Positions 1 to 12,672 are shown, counted from the first letter of the stretch. The stretch: 64,000 nucleotides of DNA from Acanthacorydalis orientalis (GCA_034766995.1 CM068318.1:7942487-8006486); one strand, 5' to 3'. The notes: generated by a model from the letters alone, not told the origin. Translations and numbers: made by a program.

Positions 1-134
1 ACAAAAGTTCAAGTAAGTTCTTAATGAATTCAACTTGTAGATTATAATGCATACATAAATAAACAGATAAGTTCACGTAAACATAGCGTTAATAAACTTG
101 TTTATTATTTATGATCATACGATAAGATCGATAG

Positions 135-135
<1 letters not shown>

Positions 136-175
<40 letters not shown>
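136..175. repeat. (TA)n microsatellite
   Basis: Uninterrupted TA dinucleotide run of about 40 bp. Confidence 0.97.
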
Positions 176-184
<9 letters not shown>

Positions 185-733
185 GGTTTTTGGCATTAAA
201 TTTTTAGATTTTTTGGTATTGTGCTGGTGTTCTTTTTTTTAAAAAAATACTTATATTGAACAGAAATACTTTTTTTAATTAAATAATATTAATTACTTTC
301 ATTGTTAAAAATCTATTATACAAAGTGGAAATGAATAAGATAAAAAGAAAACTAAATATAAATAACTAAAGAAATCTCAAAATGTTTATTCAGAATGGAA
401 AAATGTAATTTTATGAAATAATGCAAGTGACAGGTGTGACATGTAAATATTTCATTTTTTCAACAGTGAGATTTTTCAAACGAACAACACATACAGAAAA
501 TGCATTCAGCTTCAAATTTAACATAAACATAACAATCTGACTAATATGAAAATTCTAACAGATGATGTATTTACAAATAGTGTGACATGGAGGAAGATTG
601 ATTGTTAGAAAAAATTCTCAAGTTACTGTAAACAAATGTGCATATTTTTCTATTTGGAAATGATTTATTCGTTGCTCATTTGAAAATCATTGACGATATA
701 ATTTTATGTATGCTTTTAGAAAATATGTCCATC

Positions 734-758
734 ATATATATATATATATATATATATA
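734..758. repeat. (TA)n microsatellite
   Basis: Short TA run of about 25 bp. Confidence 0.95.
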
Positions 759-1592
759 ATAAACATAGATTTTGTACATGTGATAAATGTATAGATAAAA
801 AAATCAGTAAGTAAACAAACGTAAATAGAGATGAAGAGACCGTAGAACACAACATAACAATACAATACGTTTAGGAGTATGGAAAATCTAAATAAAAAAA
901 AATTAAATTGAACGTTATAAAATACAAACTAATTAATGTTGAACAATAGCTTTCAGGGGTTAAAAGCATAGCCCAAAGGTCATGAACATATGTTCATCAT
1001 ACAATGTAAAACAAAAAAAATCATTAACGAGCACAGTAATTACAATTCCCATGATGTTCGATGATCATTTCAATTCAAATGCACCCTGTTAATTAGATGC
1101 AACGTTTTTTATTCAAAATAGATGCAGTCTGTAAACGGAAATCGTTTGAAGGTAGAAACAGTACTTTTATTTATTTAACGTGTACAATGTTTTGCAGGTT
1201 TTGTTCACTTTTCTATTTTCTTTTTATGTGCAAATGTTGCTTTCAGTTTTATATACTGAATTAAAACAAAAATCATTTTTGTATACTTGCTTGTTTGTGT
1301 GCTAATATTCGATAGAAATATAATTTCGTTTCTAGTATATTTGATATTCATACATCTAAATTTAACATTTATATTTTGATTTTTTTTAAACATTTTTTTT
1401 CTAAACTATATCATATTTGAGGATTTATTCAATGATAGTTTTTTTATAATTTTAAAAAAATAAATAATTTTAATATATTTCGATTCACAAAAATAATAAA
1501 CCACTGACCAAACCTATTCCCGTTGACAAACACTTAAAGAACATTAATCTAGTTATAATACTGGCATATATTTAGTAAAAAATTATTGTTAA

Positions 1593-1676
1593 CCCTTAAA
1601 CTACATGTTAGGGGCAAAGTGGCACCAACAACAGCGTGTTACGTATGTTTCATACAGATAGTGTGTAGTTTAAGGG
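1593..1676. mobile_element. tiny piggyBac-like MITE
   Basis: An 84 bp segment begins CCCTTAAACTACA and ends with the exact reverse complement of that 13-mer. It is preceded by TTAA (1589-1592) and followed by TTAT (1677-1680), one change from TTAA. Ends starting CCC and a TTAA target duplication are the hallmarks of the piggyBac superfamily. The inside has no coding potential, so this would be a non-autonomous derivative. A simple hairpin of other origin is the alternative. Confidence 0.5.
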
Positions 1677-2339
1677 TTATTGTTCCGTTCAGTATTATAA
1701 ATGCAATAATGTATGATTATTGCTACTCTCTTTTATTAGAATAGAAATTTGAAAATAAATTATAAAAACTTAAACATATTCTTATACATAATTAATCTTG
1801 TGTGTTGATACAAAAACGCCAAGTGTACTAAAAAGTATTTGCAACATATTTATCAATCGTAATTCTTGAAGTAAATTAAACAAATATTGAATTATTTAAA
1901 TAAGTATCAAGAGTTATTGAGAAAAATATTGGTTTAGGTTATCTAAAAAACATTTTCAAACAGATTGGATTAAGACGATATTAAAAGATCAAATAAAGTA
2001 TAGGTTATTACAAATTCGGTTTATTTTATACTGGAGAAACGTCGTTTGAAATTCAGGAATCGGAAAGATTCATTTCGATTTCGAATCGAATCGCAAGCAC
2101 ATTATAAATTCTATAAACAAGTGTAAGGTTCCATTTTCTCTGCCTGTTATTCTGAGTTCAGCACTCGTTTCATTTTTTATTCTGTCATAAAGTTAATTGC
2201 AGATCGAACTCTCTGACCGACCAACTTGTAAAACGACCGTCAATTTTAATAATAAATAAAAGGCAACACGATACGTTTACGAAGTAAAGAAGAAAAAAAA
2301 GAGCAAAAAAACTGTTCCGATATGAACATCTAATGCAAC

Positions 2340-2790
2340 ACATCGTGATAAATGTCCAACGGCCATGTAAAAATTCCGCGCACGGCGATACATTACGGAA
2401 GAATATCTCCGCCCGTCGGCAACATCGGGCGGATGTTTCGATGTGGGCACAGCGGTGGCAACGGCGACGATCCTGGAGGCATCGTCTCCTGCAGCACCGC
2501 CGTCGTTCCTAACCTCTTTGTAATTCGTATTGCGGACACGTCATCGCCACCTTTTCATAGACCTGACACACTGTAATATATTCGTATATCAAACGGGAAC
2601 GACCATAAACCAAAACTGTCAGACCTCCGGCTGCATGGCGATGCGTGTTTTGTACGGCACGGCCACGAATGATGTCTCGCGAATTTCTCGGCTACGACGC
2701 CGCGTTCTCGTGATCACATTTGTCGGATCGCCCATCTGCGTCCGCGTTTCGCAAACGGCGAAAATAAACTTTATTCGAAGGTGTGTGAAT
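2340..2790. other. GC-richer, CpG-containing island
   Basis: About 450 bp of high-complexity sequence with many CG dinucleotides stands out from the AT-rich surroundings and stops at the (TA)n tract. Open frames exist on both strands (2352-2576 plus; 2530 onward plus), but none resembles a known family and the second runs into an Ile-Tyr repeat encoded by TA. It could be a regulatory element, an untranslated exon or a promoter-proximal segment. The sequence alone does not decide. Confidence 0.4.
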
Positions 2791-2820
2791 GTGTGTGTAC
2801 ATACACACACAAGTACATAC

Positions 2821-2920
<100 letters not shown>

Positions 2921-3235
2921 TCTTCTTCTTCTACCCATTCGTCATGTACTTCTTATTCTTTCTTCAATTCGTGAATAAAATCGTTAGTGGAGTCGGTATT
3001 TTTTTGCTCGTATGTCTCTAGCAATACGAGGGTAACATAATCATCATTTGTATGAATTTGTTAGGAAACGGTGAACGGATCGACAAAAATAATACATTTC
3101 GCTTTATCGCAATTTCAATATTTGATTAGTTTTATCCGTATATTCCTTTTACTTATTCTTCAAGTACGAATACTTAAACTGAACCATCACTTTTTTTATT
3201 TAACAATCTGGATAAAATTACCATGCCAAATATAT

Positions 3236-3237
<2 letters not shown>

Positions 3238-3306
<69 letters not shown>
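3238..3306. repeat. (TA)n microsatellite abutting a mariner
   Basis: About 69 bp of TA that runs directly into the first base of the mariner 5' terminal repeat. TA repeats resume just past the other end of the element (4638-4656), so one tract was probably split by the insertion. Confidence 0.95.
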
Positions 3307-3310
<4 letters not shown>

Positions 3311-4634
3311 GTTGGCTAATAAGTAATTTCGAATTTGTTCCTAAGAGATCGTTTCTACTGTTTTTGAAGCAAAAGACAAATCATAACCTATAAAACGCAA
3401 GTACTGTCTAAAATCTGAGACTATAACGTGTAATTAAAAAAAAGAATTATATTTAGTTAATTTTTTTTAAGTATTTCTTGTGATTCGGAGATAAAAAACG
3501 AGAAGATGTATTTTCATGCAATTATGGTTTTTTTATTTTCACAAAGGTAAAAATGCGATACAAAATATTCCTGATGTGCATGATGATGGTGCTGTGAATT
3601 AATGAATGGTGCCAAGATTGTTCAAAAAAGTTTCGTGACGGAGAATTTAGTTTTACCGATGATAAACTCTCTGGCAGACCTATCGAAATTGATAAAGATC
3701 AAATCTCTTGTCTAATTGAAAATAATCCACGTTATACCACACAGAAGATTTCTGAAATGTTAGGAATATCGAAATCCAGCGTTGAGAAGCATTTTCATCA
3801 ACTAAGTATGGTTTTCAGATATGATGTTTGGTTCCGCACAATTTAAGCGAAAGAAATTTAGTCAATTGGCTTGCGATTCAATGATTAAACGCGATTAGAA
3901 CGAACCATTTTTAAAACGGATTGTTAGTAGTGATCAAAAATGTATTGTCTACAATAATGTGACACGAAAATATATTGGAGTAAACCAGGATCAACCTCAT
4001 TAACTTCTCTCAAAACCAGTTTACATCCCGAGAAAGTCATGTTACTTGCATAGTGGGATTGAAAAGGGGTACTGTTTTATGAGTTCCTGCCGCTTAATCA
4101 AATCATTGATTGTGAAAGAAAAAGACTAGAACTTGTTAATAGGAAGAGAGTAGTTTTTCACCGAGATAACACGAGGCCACACGTATCTTTATAGGCTCGG
4201 AAAAAAATGAGAGAGCTGAATTGGAATGTTCTTATTCATCCACCACATTCACCGGACTTACCACCATCAGATTTCTACTTATTTCGTTCTTGAAAAAATT
4301 CGTTTAATGGGAAAAAATATTTCTTTAGAAGTCTATATTATTATACAAATCTATATTTATGTTCTTAATGAATATAAATTATTTTTAATCGCAGTATTTG
4401 GTATTAATAATTAAAGAAGTTTAGCATTAGTACTAATAATAGATAAATGTTTCGAGATTTTTTGCTGAAAAAGATAACAAATTCCGAGAGGATGGTATTA
4501 TGAACCTACCTACAAGATACCAAAAAGTAATTGATCATAATGGTCAATATATTATTTAAAAAAGTTTTCTATATTAAAAAAAATTGACAGAGAAATTTAC
4601 CCAGAAATCCGACATTACTTATTGGCAAATCCAA
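3307..4634 (+). mobile_element. mariner element, mellifera-subfamily type, decayed
   Basis: A 1.33 kb Tc1/mariner element with both ends visible. The left end starts TTGGGTTGGCTAATAAGTAAT. The right end, read in reverse complement, starts TTGGATTTGCCAATAAGTAAT, which is 18 of 21 matches. The length fits the usual 1.3 kb of mariners. A transposase relic on the plus strand fills the interior. The left flank is TA, the mariner target; the right flank has decayed to TC before TA repeats resume. The terminal sequence and the transposase wording fit the mellifera subfamily. Stops and frameshifts make it non-autonomous. Confidence 0.93.
3480..4560 (+). pseudogene. mariner transposase pseudogene (DD34D)
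   Basis: Relic of a cut-and-paste transposase. Visible in order: an FRDGEFSF block with SGRPIEIDKDQI and the RYTT.KISEMLGIS helix-turn-helix region (3630-3800); the first catalytic Asp at 3932-3934 in SSDQKCIVYNN; a KPGS linker; HPEKVMLL; the second Asp at 4165-4167 in VFHRDNTRPHVSL; the third Asp at 4270-4272 in SPDLPPSDF; and a C-terminal block resembling FREDGIMNLPTRYQKVIDHNGQYI (4459-4557). Exactly 34 codons separate Asp2 and Asp3, the mariner DD34D signature. Several in-frame stops (one nine codons after Asp2, another after PSDFYLFRS) and frame changes break it. The N-terminal start is not recoverable with confidence. Confidence 0.93.
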
Positions 4635-4637
4635 TCA

Positions 4638-4656
4638 ATATATATATATATATATA
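4638..4656. repeat. (TA)n remnant on the far side of the mariner
   Basis: Short TA run just beyond the mariner 3' end, the presumed other half of the tract at 3238-3306. Confidence 0.9.
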
Positions 4657-4785
4657 GGCTGACCCATAATAATGTGCTTGATTTTGCGATGCCTTCTTTT
4701 TATGTGTGTAAAGTGAAAAAATAATTCTATCTACGAAAATAAAAAAAATCAAAATATGCAGAATTTATATAATTAATCTATACTG

Positions 4786-4807
4786 TATATATATATATAT
4801 ATATATA
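4786..4807. repeat. (TA)n microsatellite
   Basis: TA run of about 22 bp. Confidence 0.93.
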
Positions 4808-7120
4808 AATTTTAAAGCTTTTATATTTAAAAAAATATTTATATATAAACAAAGTCTGCTATAGAAATCCATTTTATAAAAGTGGCTTTGTTTCACGATG
4901 AAATCAATTTACTAAAAGTTGAGTAAATTCAAAACAAACTTTATAGATGTTTAAAAAAATCTGTCAGTTTCAAGAATCTTTCAAAAAATAAAACAATAGG
5001 ATATTTTTCGACGTCGTAATGGAATGGGTTGATTGTGGAGAGATAGGTTATATGTTTTTCTCAGACTAATAGTTCCCGAATTTCAATTTAATATTACATA
5101 ATATAATTCTATTCTTATTAAAGAAACAATTGTTTTTTCTTTCATAAGAAATCGTAGCAGTTAAATAATAATAATAACAATATTTAACAAGCGTTTATAT
5201 TTTTCTAATGATTCATACATTAAAGTTCATCGAAACATACATTCTCTTTCAAATATTTTTGAAAATAAACAAATATGAAATCCAACAATGTTTAAATGTA
5301 GAATGATTATATTGAAAGACACAAGAGTCGAAATAAGTGTATGAAAATAATCAAACGTCAATGTTGATTGACGTGAGGAGTTCGCAATTAACATATACAT
5401 TATCGACCATCGTAATTCTTTATACGAAAATATAAAAAAATTAAAAACATCATTTCTGATGAAGTTGTTTGTAAACCAAGTCATAAAATATGGATTGTTG
5501 CGTGACATAGCAAATAATACGCATATGTTTCAACATGAAATATTCCTTCAATCAATCAATGCTTTATGTTTCTTTGACAAACAAACCAATGTCATTGTAG
5601 TGCTGTGCTTTGCAACGTTTATTTGTAATATTGACAACAGCGAACAACCCAACACTGAACGTATTTGTTTTGCGCTTACCTTTGGCTCATTATTTTAATT
5701 ACAGTCAATGAAGGGTGTTGTTGCTGTTCAACGACAAAAAATATCGAATTCATTTACAACATTCGATAATCACGTACAATAGTAATCGATTTGTTAATCC
5801 TTACATTTGAAAATCTAAAAATTACACATAATTATCTGACATGTTAATAAAAGGTATGCTTTTTGTTAATATGAATTTTAATTGAAATCATTGGTTTATC
5901 ATAAAATCATGAAAATTATATAAACAGCAATATGAATTTTTTTATAAGTTCTTGAATAAATTCGTAAGTAATTCAATTTTTAATTTACTTTTCAATCAAA
6001 TTATTTATTGCTTGTATTTCTTTTCTTATAGATTTAAAAATATGTGATTTTAGGTTAAAAATATCAATACTATGAAAAGATATTCATGTTTTAATAATGA
6101 AAAATGATGTTAAAAAGAGAAATATTTCAGTTCTTGTATTTAATTGAATAAATTAAGTTTGAGCGTTGAATCAATAGGTAAACTAATAGACTGCTGATTA
6201 TAAGACTCATCTTATAGTCCTGGTCGTTTTATATTCGGGTTAATACAATGCTTCTCTCCTTTTTTACATTTTTGTTTATAAAATATCTTTTATAATAAAC
6301 AGAAATTATTTTCTTCATGAAACAGACAACATAATGTAAAATATTTATAGAAAATTCACTTTAATGACATAACCGTCTTTTTTTAAAAAATATTAATAAG
6401 TTTTTGTTGGAATAATTCAAATAATTAAAACAAAAAACAAAGAGTATTTTATTTTCTGATCCAAAAATCTTCAATAAAAGATTACTGATCATTTTTTTAT
6501 TGTTTTTTATATAAAAGTCGATGGATATGATTATTTTAAAGATGATTACTTTGAAATGAACATAGGCAGCAATTAAAAATGATTAATAACTAATTATTAT
6601 ACATTTTTAAACAAAAAAGTGTAGACTGTTTGGATGGGGGAAAAATTCATTTCTGAATGTGAATTTAGTCCCAGTAAAATATAGTTATTTTTTTATTTCT
6701 AAGACATTTTAATTTATGCATTCACTAAAAAGAACTCAAAAAGGTATAAAGAAGAACTCAGGTACAGAAAAATCTTAACCAGTATCTAGAAAAAACTGGA
6801 TTTTACGGCCAACAGCTGATCAGGATGTAAAAACTAAATATACTGTGTGACTAAGTGGACATTTCAATGTGAGAAAAACCATCAACATGAGACAGACTGA
6901 TCAAATTTCAAAGTCATAAGCGATTCTGTCTGTCGAGTAAAATACTTTTGGCGTAGTAATTTTTAAGAACCACTGGATGAATTTTATTCATTTTTTTTAA
7001 ATATACGAAATTAACTTATCTACAATTAAGAAGAGAATTTCAAATTATGTCAAAATTACAGAAGAAAAATCTTTTCCTTTTATTTAAAAAAATTAAAAAA
7101 GTATCTGATGATTTGAAGAC
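4808..7120. other. AT-rich non-coding stretch
   Basis: No recognisable gene. Open frames of 79 codons (5459-5698, plus) and 93 codons (5227-5508, minus) overlap each other antisense and match nothing I know. A tRNA-like patch near 6160-6260 is discussed under findings. Confidence 0.5.
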
Positions 7121-7350
7121 ACTTCTTCTCGGAATACATCTTAAAAAATATATATTTAAAAAATATTCACTGGTTCAAAAATTATCCCGTTTCAAACATC
7201 GAAATGATGACACTCAAGTCTCAAACTAAGCATGAGTAGCTACAATTTTTAAACACATCTTTTCTGTACATAAATTTAAAAAAATATTTAAAAAATATAC
7301 AGTGGTTCAAACGTTATCCGCGTTTGATCATCGACATGTGTACTCTTAAG
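7121..7350. repeat. diverged tandem duplication, two units
   Basis: Copy 1 (about 7121-7218) and copy 2 (about 7256-7350) align along their length. Both carry an A/T block, then CACTGGTTCAAA or CAGTGGTTCAAA, then ATTATCCCGTTTCAAACATCG or GTTATCCGCGTTTGATCATCG, ending ACTCAAG or ACTCTTAAG. The period is about 134 bp. The CAGTGGTTCAAA start resembles ends of some Tc1-like elements, but no transposase is recognisable nearby. Confidence 0.6.
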
Positions 7351-7679
7351 CCTGGACCTGCGCGTATATCTCATTAAAATATTAGTAATTTTGAGGTTAA
7401 AGACATTTCTATTAGAATATATATAAACAATAACAGCCAAAAATAATCAATTATTGCAATTTTTCAATCAGATTTTTCTGTGGTTTGTAGAACAAATAAA
7501 TAATTCATTTATAAGTCTGAATCATTAAGTTATTTTCATTCATATTCAATTTATTAACGTTTACATAATTCAGTATTCAACTCTGACAAAAAAAAATACA
7601 CAAACACACATAAATGGCTAAGTTACAATGACAGTACATTTTCAGATATGGATCTAATGAATATTTTTTTTTTATAAAA

Positions 7680-8420
7680 TGAACTTATTTACATTGTATA
7701 TAAGTCTGTACTATAAACACTGTAACGCATCCTGTATAAGGACAGATGTAGTAAATCGTACGGAGAATACGGATATCCTTGAAAGTTTTAAAATCGTCGA
7801 AAAGAATAACAGAAGAAGGACAGAACCGCTTTTTCATTTGTACGTTCGTTTAAATCGAAAGGACTCTCACGTACCCGCCATATTTTATACCCGTTTACGA
7901 AACGAATTGTGCCGACGTAACATGTTTACAGATTGTTAACAAAATTTAAATATTCCCATACAAAATGTTGTAATTTAAACAGCGCGTGTAAAAATATCAT
8001 ATTATTAATGATTAACTTGAGCCGTACATGTTTTCGTACGGCGTATGTGTGTTTACTCGTGTGATAACTTTCTAGAACGATGTATTATTCTAATAATGTG
8101 TATGGTTTCAGCTGACAGCGTGTATAAATTGCGGTTTTCAACAGTTTGTCTGTTAACAATTATTATTCGTGTTCCCTGCTGACTGTGTACGGGGGCTAAC
8201 TAATTGAACATTTCATGCGGAACATTTATTTCAATGATTCATTGTATTCATACACATGTTGATTATTCTTGTGTACAGAACGCAGCCTCTTTTGGTTGAC
8301 GTCTAGTTTACGATTTCTGTTTTTCACGGATATTCGAAGAAAATTTCGTTCTATGAACGAAACGGATACTTTTCGATTGCTAAGCGTCATAGACCACAAT
8401 AGAAATTAACGTATCATATT
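7680..8420. other. moderately complex region with an unrecognised 86-codon frame
   Basis: Less homopolymeric than its flanks and with scattered CG dinucleotides. The open frame at 7679-7939 (plus) encodes a basic peptide with no recognised domain, signal peptide or membrane segment. I cannot tell it from a chance frame. Confidence 0.3.
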
Positions 8421-11201
8421 TCTATTGTTTCTGCAACTCAATGACTAATATAATTTTATTCGGGTAATTACATTTTATTAAGTGAATTTAAACAAACGCT
8501 GTAAAAATCTTTATTGATATAAAAAAAATAATTCGTGTATGTTGGTTCTTTTAATTACCATTTTTCCTAGTAAATTTAATCCAATGTACCAAATGACTAA
8601 GTTTAATTTCTATATTCTAAACAAAATCAGACCAGTGCTGACAACTACAATAATTTTTCATATTTAAAAACAAGATTTGAAAATATATAGAACAATAAAT
8701 AGAAATTTTAGATTTTATCAATTACTAGAAAATTACTGTAATAAATTAAAACAATATAAATAATAATACTGAAAAAATATGCATTATAGACACTTTTTAC
8801 GGTTTGACGAAGAAGCTATTATCAATTCTTTTAAAAATGTTACATCATGAATAAACGAACGTGGAAATATCAAATGTAATTTAAAAAATACAATTCATTT
8901 TAAATAACATTTGATTGAAAAAGAACGACAATTAGAAACATCAGTATATTTTTTAATTAAATTATTAAAAAAGAATGAGATCAAATAAACCATTAAATGA
9001 AATACGAAAAATTCAATATAAAAATAAGGATAAAACGATTTAGACAATAATAGAAAAATTTAACTAATTAATAGAATATAAAAGAAGTATTTCAAAAATC
9101 ACGATACATTTGTAAAAAAGTATAAAAATATATTTTTTTTCAATATGTTTATATTTAGTCCTTTTTTTTAAATTAACAAGAACTAGAAAGAGAATAATTT
9201 TAATTAAGAAAAAATATTGAGGACAAATAAAAAGAAAATATTGAAAAGAATTCTGATGGCATGTTTGTAAATTTATATTTTAATTAATAAATCTCTAAAA
9301 TTTATTCATTATAATAGATATGATATGTTAACCGTGTTAGAAGAGATTATAAATCAAATTATGTACATTTATATGATAGAAAAAGTTGACAATAAAATTA
9401 TACTTGAAGTTTTATAGCATAAAATAAAAACTATTGACTTTCAACGTGCTCGACAAATTCTGTGTATGGCAGTACGACGTTATATTTTATTCCAGATTTT
9501 TCCAATGTGTCTCAAGTGACTGACGACTGTACTTTAGTGACCCTACTTTTCAATTTACCAACGTCATGCGGCAACAGTGGTATATTTACAGTATCCTTCA
9601 CACAACTTCACCAGAAGTCACACAGTGTAAGTCTTGTGACCCCTGAGGTCAAGACAACTTTGTGGAATTTTCTTCAATACCATGTCGTATAAATAGTAAC
9701 GGTTGAGTATAATTGAAATGTTTTCATAGAAATATAATATAAAATACTCTCTACCTAACTTAGATATGAAATAAAACGATTTTGTATTAGATTCATTGAA
9801 ATTTATCTGATATTTGTTCTCAGAAAATAATATCATGTCTTAGAAAATAAAAATACTTTGATATTTTTATTATTTGATATTTTAATTATCCACTATGTAT
9901 AAATATGAAACATTATATCATCTAATTAATGTAATTGAAATTAGTTTTTCTTTGTTGGTCAAATTGTTACATTAGTATTTAATTTCCATCTTATTCGGAA
10001 TAAAATATCAATGCATAATTCTTTTTTTTATTTAATAAAAAACAGTGGTGTTTTAAAGCTTATCAATCTTGAACTAAGACAATGACATTATAATGATCCG
10101 TAACTGGCTAAAAAGATACCATTAAGAGATTAATTTCCATCATGAGTAATTTAAAATTGTCACTCTTGTCAAATGTCATTTTGAAGTACAGCGAGATCCG
10201 TTATCTCCACTGAACCAATACGCACAATGGCTTTTCTTTAAACTTTACTCGTCGCAGTTTCCTAAAAAACAGCCATTAGCATGAATAAAAGACAGGGAGT
10301 CATTGAGTGGCAAACAAAAATAGAACAATTTTAATGGAATTGTTCATTAATCAAACAAGATTAAAGTTCTTGTTTTGTTTACAGAAAATTCGTGTCACAG
10401 TTCGATAATTACCAAAGGCCATTTTTTGATAAATAGAGATTGATGTTAAATGTTTTTTTTATACTCTCCTGCGTCGTTTGGAAACTCATTTAAGTGCGTG
10501 TTAATTATTGACTGTTTCGAGCACTTAAATAAATGCGAAATGTTCGACAACGAACTGTCAATGATTATTTTTTTACGTTTTACTTTTTTTTGCTCAATAA
10601 GTAAATTAGTTAATTTGTTGAATTTTTTTTGACTTAAAAACATTTGTATCTCTGGAACGATATGTCAACTAAGCTTACTGAACATTTCTGTTCCTAGAAT
10701 ATTTATTATCGGAACCACAAATATTTTTCAACCGGACTCCAACAAAAAACATGAGCATTTTATACAAACAGTAGCATTTTTTCTACAGAGAATTACAAGT
10801 ATGAGCTTATATTTATTTATTATACTAAAAAGATTAACTTTAAGATATATTAGTAATTTATCTCTACTTACTCTTAAGTATTTTTATATTTACAACTCAT
10901 GTTTTCGTCTGTTAAGGTATACATTACACATTTTTTTTTAGAGTTTTCAATAATATATTTTTTATTTTCGATAAAAAGTACCTTGTTTGCATTCTGTTTA
11001 AAATTTTTCTAATTTTTTATATACAGTGTAATTTCTCCTTACAAGAATGCATTCCCTTTTATTCCTATCGCGTTAAAATTCGATCAGGAATGGTTTTGAT
11101 TAATAATTTAGAAAAATAATTTTCTAAGTTATTAATCAGAAGAATAAAATAGTTTTACTATTGATCTCACATAGAGACTTTGACAGTCAATAACTAGTTT
11201 G

Positions 11202-11204
<3 letters not shown>
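8421..11204. other. AT-rich non-coding stretch
   Basis: Long A/T-run-rich filler. A slightly more complex patch at 9440-9690 has an unrecognised 76-codon frame. No transposon ends or RNA genes are seen. Confidence 0.5.

Positions 11205-11241
<37 letters not shown>
11205..11241. repeat. (TA)n microsatellite
   Basis: TA run of about 37 bp. Confidence 0.95.
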
Positions 11242-11245
<4 letters not shown>

Positions 11246-11416
11246 TATTATGTGTGTGTACATGCAGAATAAATTTTCGCATTTTTTTCAAGAAACTTCA
11301 CAAATTTTCTTTATTTATTTGTTATTTTTTTATTATAATTGATTAAAATATAAACATTTCAATCAAAATATATTAAAAGTGTTTTAAAAATCAAAAATAT
11401 AATATTGTAAAAGGTA

Positions 11417-11626
11417 GAGTGATTCGACTTAGGCTTCCACATGAAAGTATTAAAAAAAAAATGCAAAAATTAAAAAAGAAACATGCTATTCCTCATTTAG
11501 TATTTTAGTGCAATTGTAGTTTAGTATTGAATTGAACTAAAATACTAATTAAAAAATAACATGACTTTTCTTATTCCCTACGTTCCCTTTTAACATTTCC
11601 ATGTGGAAGCCTAAGTTGAATCACTC
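11417..11626. mobile_element. foldback MITE with long terminal inverted repeats
   Basis: A 210 bp segment whose ends are inverted copies. The left begins GAGTGATTCGACTTAGGCTT; the right, reverse-complemented, begins GAGTGATTCAACTTAGGCTT, and pairing continues through CCACATG. Pairing then resumes further in: TTTAGTATTTTAG near 11497-11510 pairs with CTAAAATACTAA near 11540-11550, so most of the element can form one imperfect hairpin. It has no coding capacity. I cannot assign the superfamily, because flanking bases do not give a clear target duplication. Confidence 0.8.
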
Positions 11627-11952
11627 AACATAAGTTATTAAGCATGTAGCATAGCGGCACGAGACATAATTTAAATATCCTGAAGAAAAGTTGGTCTACA
11701 GTATTTCGTAGAAAGCAGTAATGGTCATCTAATTGACACTATTTCTATCAAATGAGCTCTATTGTAATATTTCAAAGAAGATTTCAAATTTAATAAATTT
11801 AATTAAATTAGCTGAGTAACATGACATACAAAGATCTCATTACAGAGTTTCGATCCGAAAAGATACTTCACGAATTTAGCTTCAATACTGAAATTATATT
11901 CGTTTTGGCATCGTGACGAATTTTTTTCACTCACTTTCCTGTATATTGATGT

Positions 11953-11955
11953 TAT

Positions 11956-12011
<56 letters not shown>
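11953..12011. repeat. (TA)n microsatellite with AAA interruption
   Basis: TA run interrupted once, about 59 bp. It ends in TATTGTTATTAACAGTATA, a small palindromic border. Confidence 0.95.
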
Positions 12012-12015
<4 letters not shown>

Positions 12016-12406
12016 ATTAACAGTATATTTCCTATGAAAAATATGAAACTGTTAATGAGAAAATGTATTAGAACGTAAATATCAATGAACAAATTAAAAG
12101 GTACGGAACGAACCCACATAAACAGACATTTTCAACTGAGCGACAAAAAACAGGAGTCGAACTAAGTACAGTAATTAAACACGGAACAAAAAAAACTTTG
12201 ACGGTCGCACTGATTCGCCGACATAATTAAATACGGATTCCGAGAAGGTGGCTTTTCCAGCTTTCCTCCCCAATCAACGTGTATCTCGTACACGAAAATC
12301 AGAACTATGTCCATGTAGACACACGTTCACAATACAGATCCGTATTATGGCTCCAAACGTCTTCTAAATCAAACACATTTCCTTTCTCATATTTACACAT
12401 TCATCC

Positions 12407-12410
<4 letters not shown>

Positions 12411-12450
<40 letters not shown>
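12411..12450. repeat. (TA)n microsatellite
   Basis: TA run of 40 bp. It follows a stretch of normal complexity (12100-12400) with no recognised gene. Confidence 0.95.
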
Positions 12451-12453
<3 letters not shown>

Positions 12454-12602
12454 AATAGAAAGAGAGGAAAACATAGTAATTCAATTCATTTAAATCCGCT
12501 GCTGTACTGACTGAAGTATCACTACAGGTTTTAGGTGAATTTTCTTTATTTTAAAATTTCAATTTGATTTTTTTTTAAAAAAATACATTTGTATACATAA
12601 TG

Positions 12603-12672
12603 TAATTGCAAGAAATTTGTAAAAATTATTGGTTGTGATTTATGATTGATTTATAAGATTTTAATGTCATTC

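Larger units (their letters stand above)
1..1588. other. AT-rich non-coding stretch
   Basis: No coding, RNA or transposon signal is visible. It holds two (TA)n tracts (136-175 and 734-758) and many A or T runs. The only open frame is a short low-complexity one of about 60 codons on the minus strand near 1205-1393, which I regard as chance. Confidence 0.6.

Noticed and set aside
4657..4760. GGCTGACCCATAATAATGTG as a second element nested beside the mariner
   Set aside because: It resembles some mariner ends, but I see no matching opposite end or coding relic.
9440..9700. Complex patch with TGACCCCTGAGGTCA near 9637 as a piggyBac end or nuclear-receptor site
   Set aside because: No TTAA-flanked inverted ends are visible, and the half-sites are arranged in a way not typical of a known response element.
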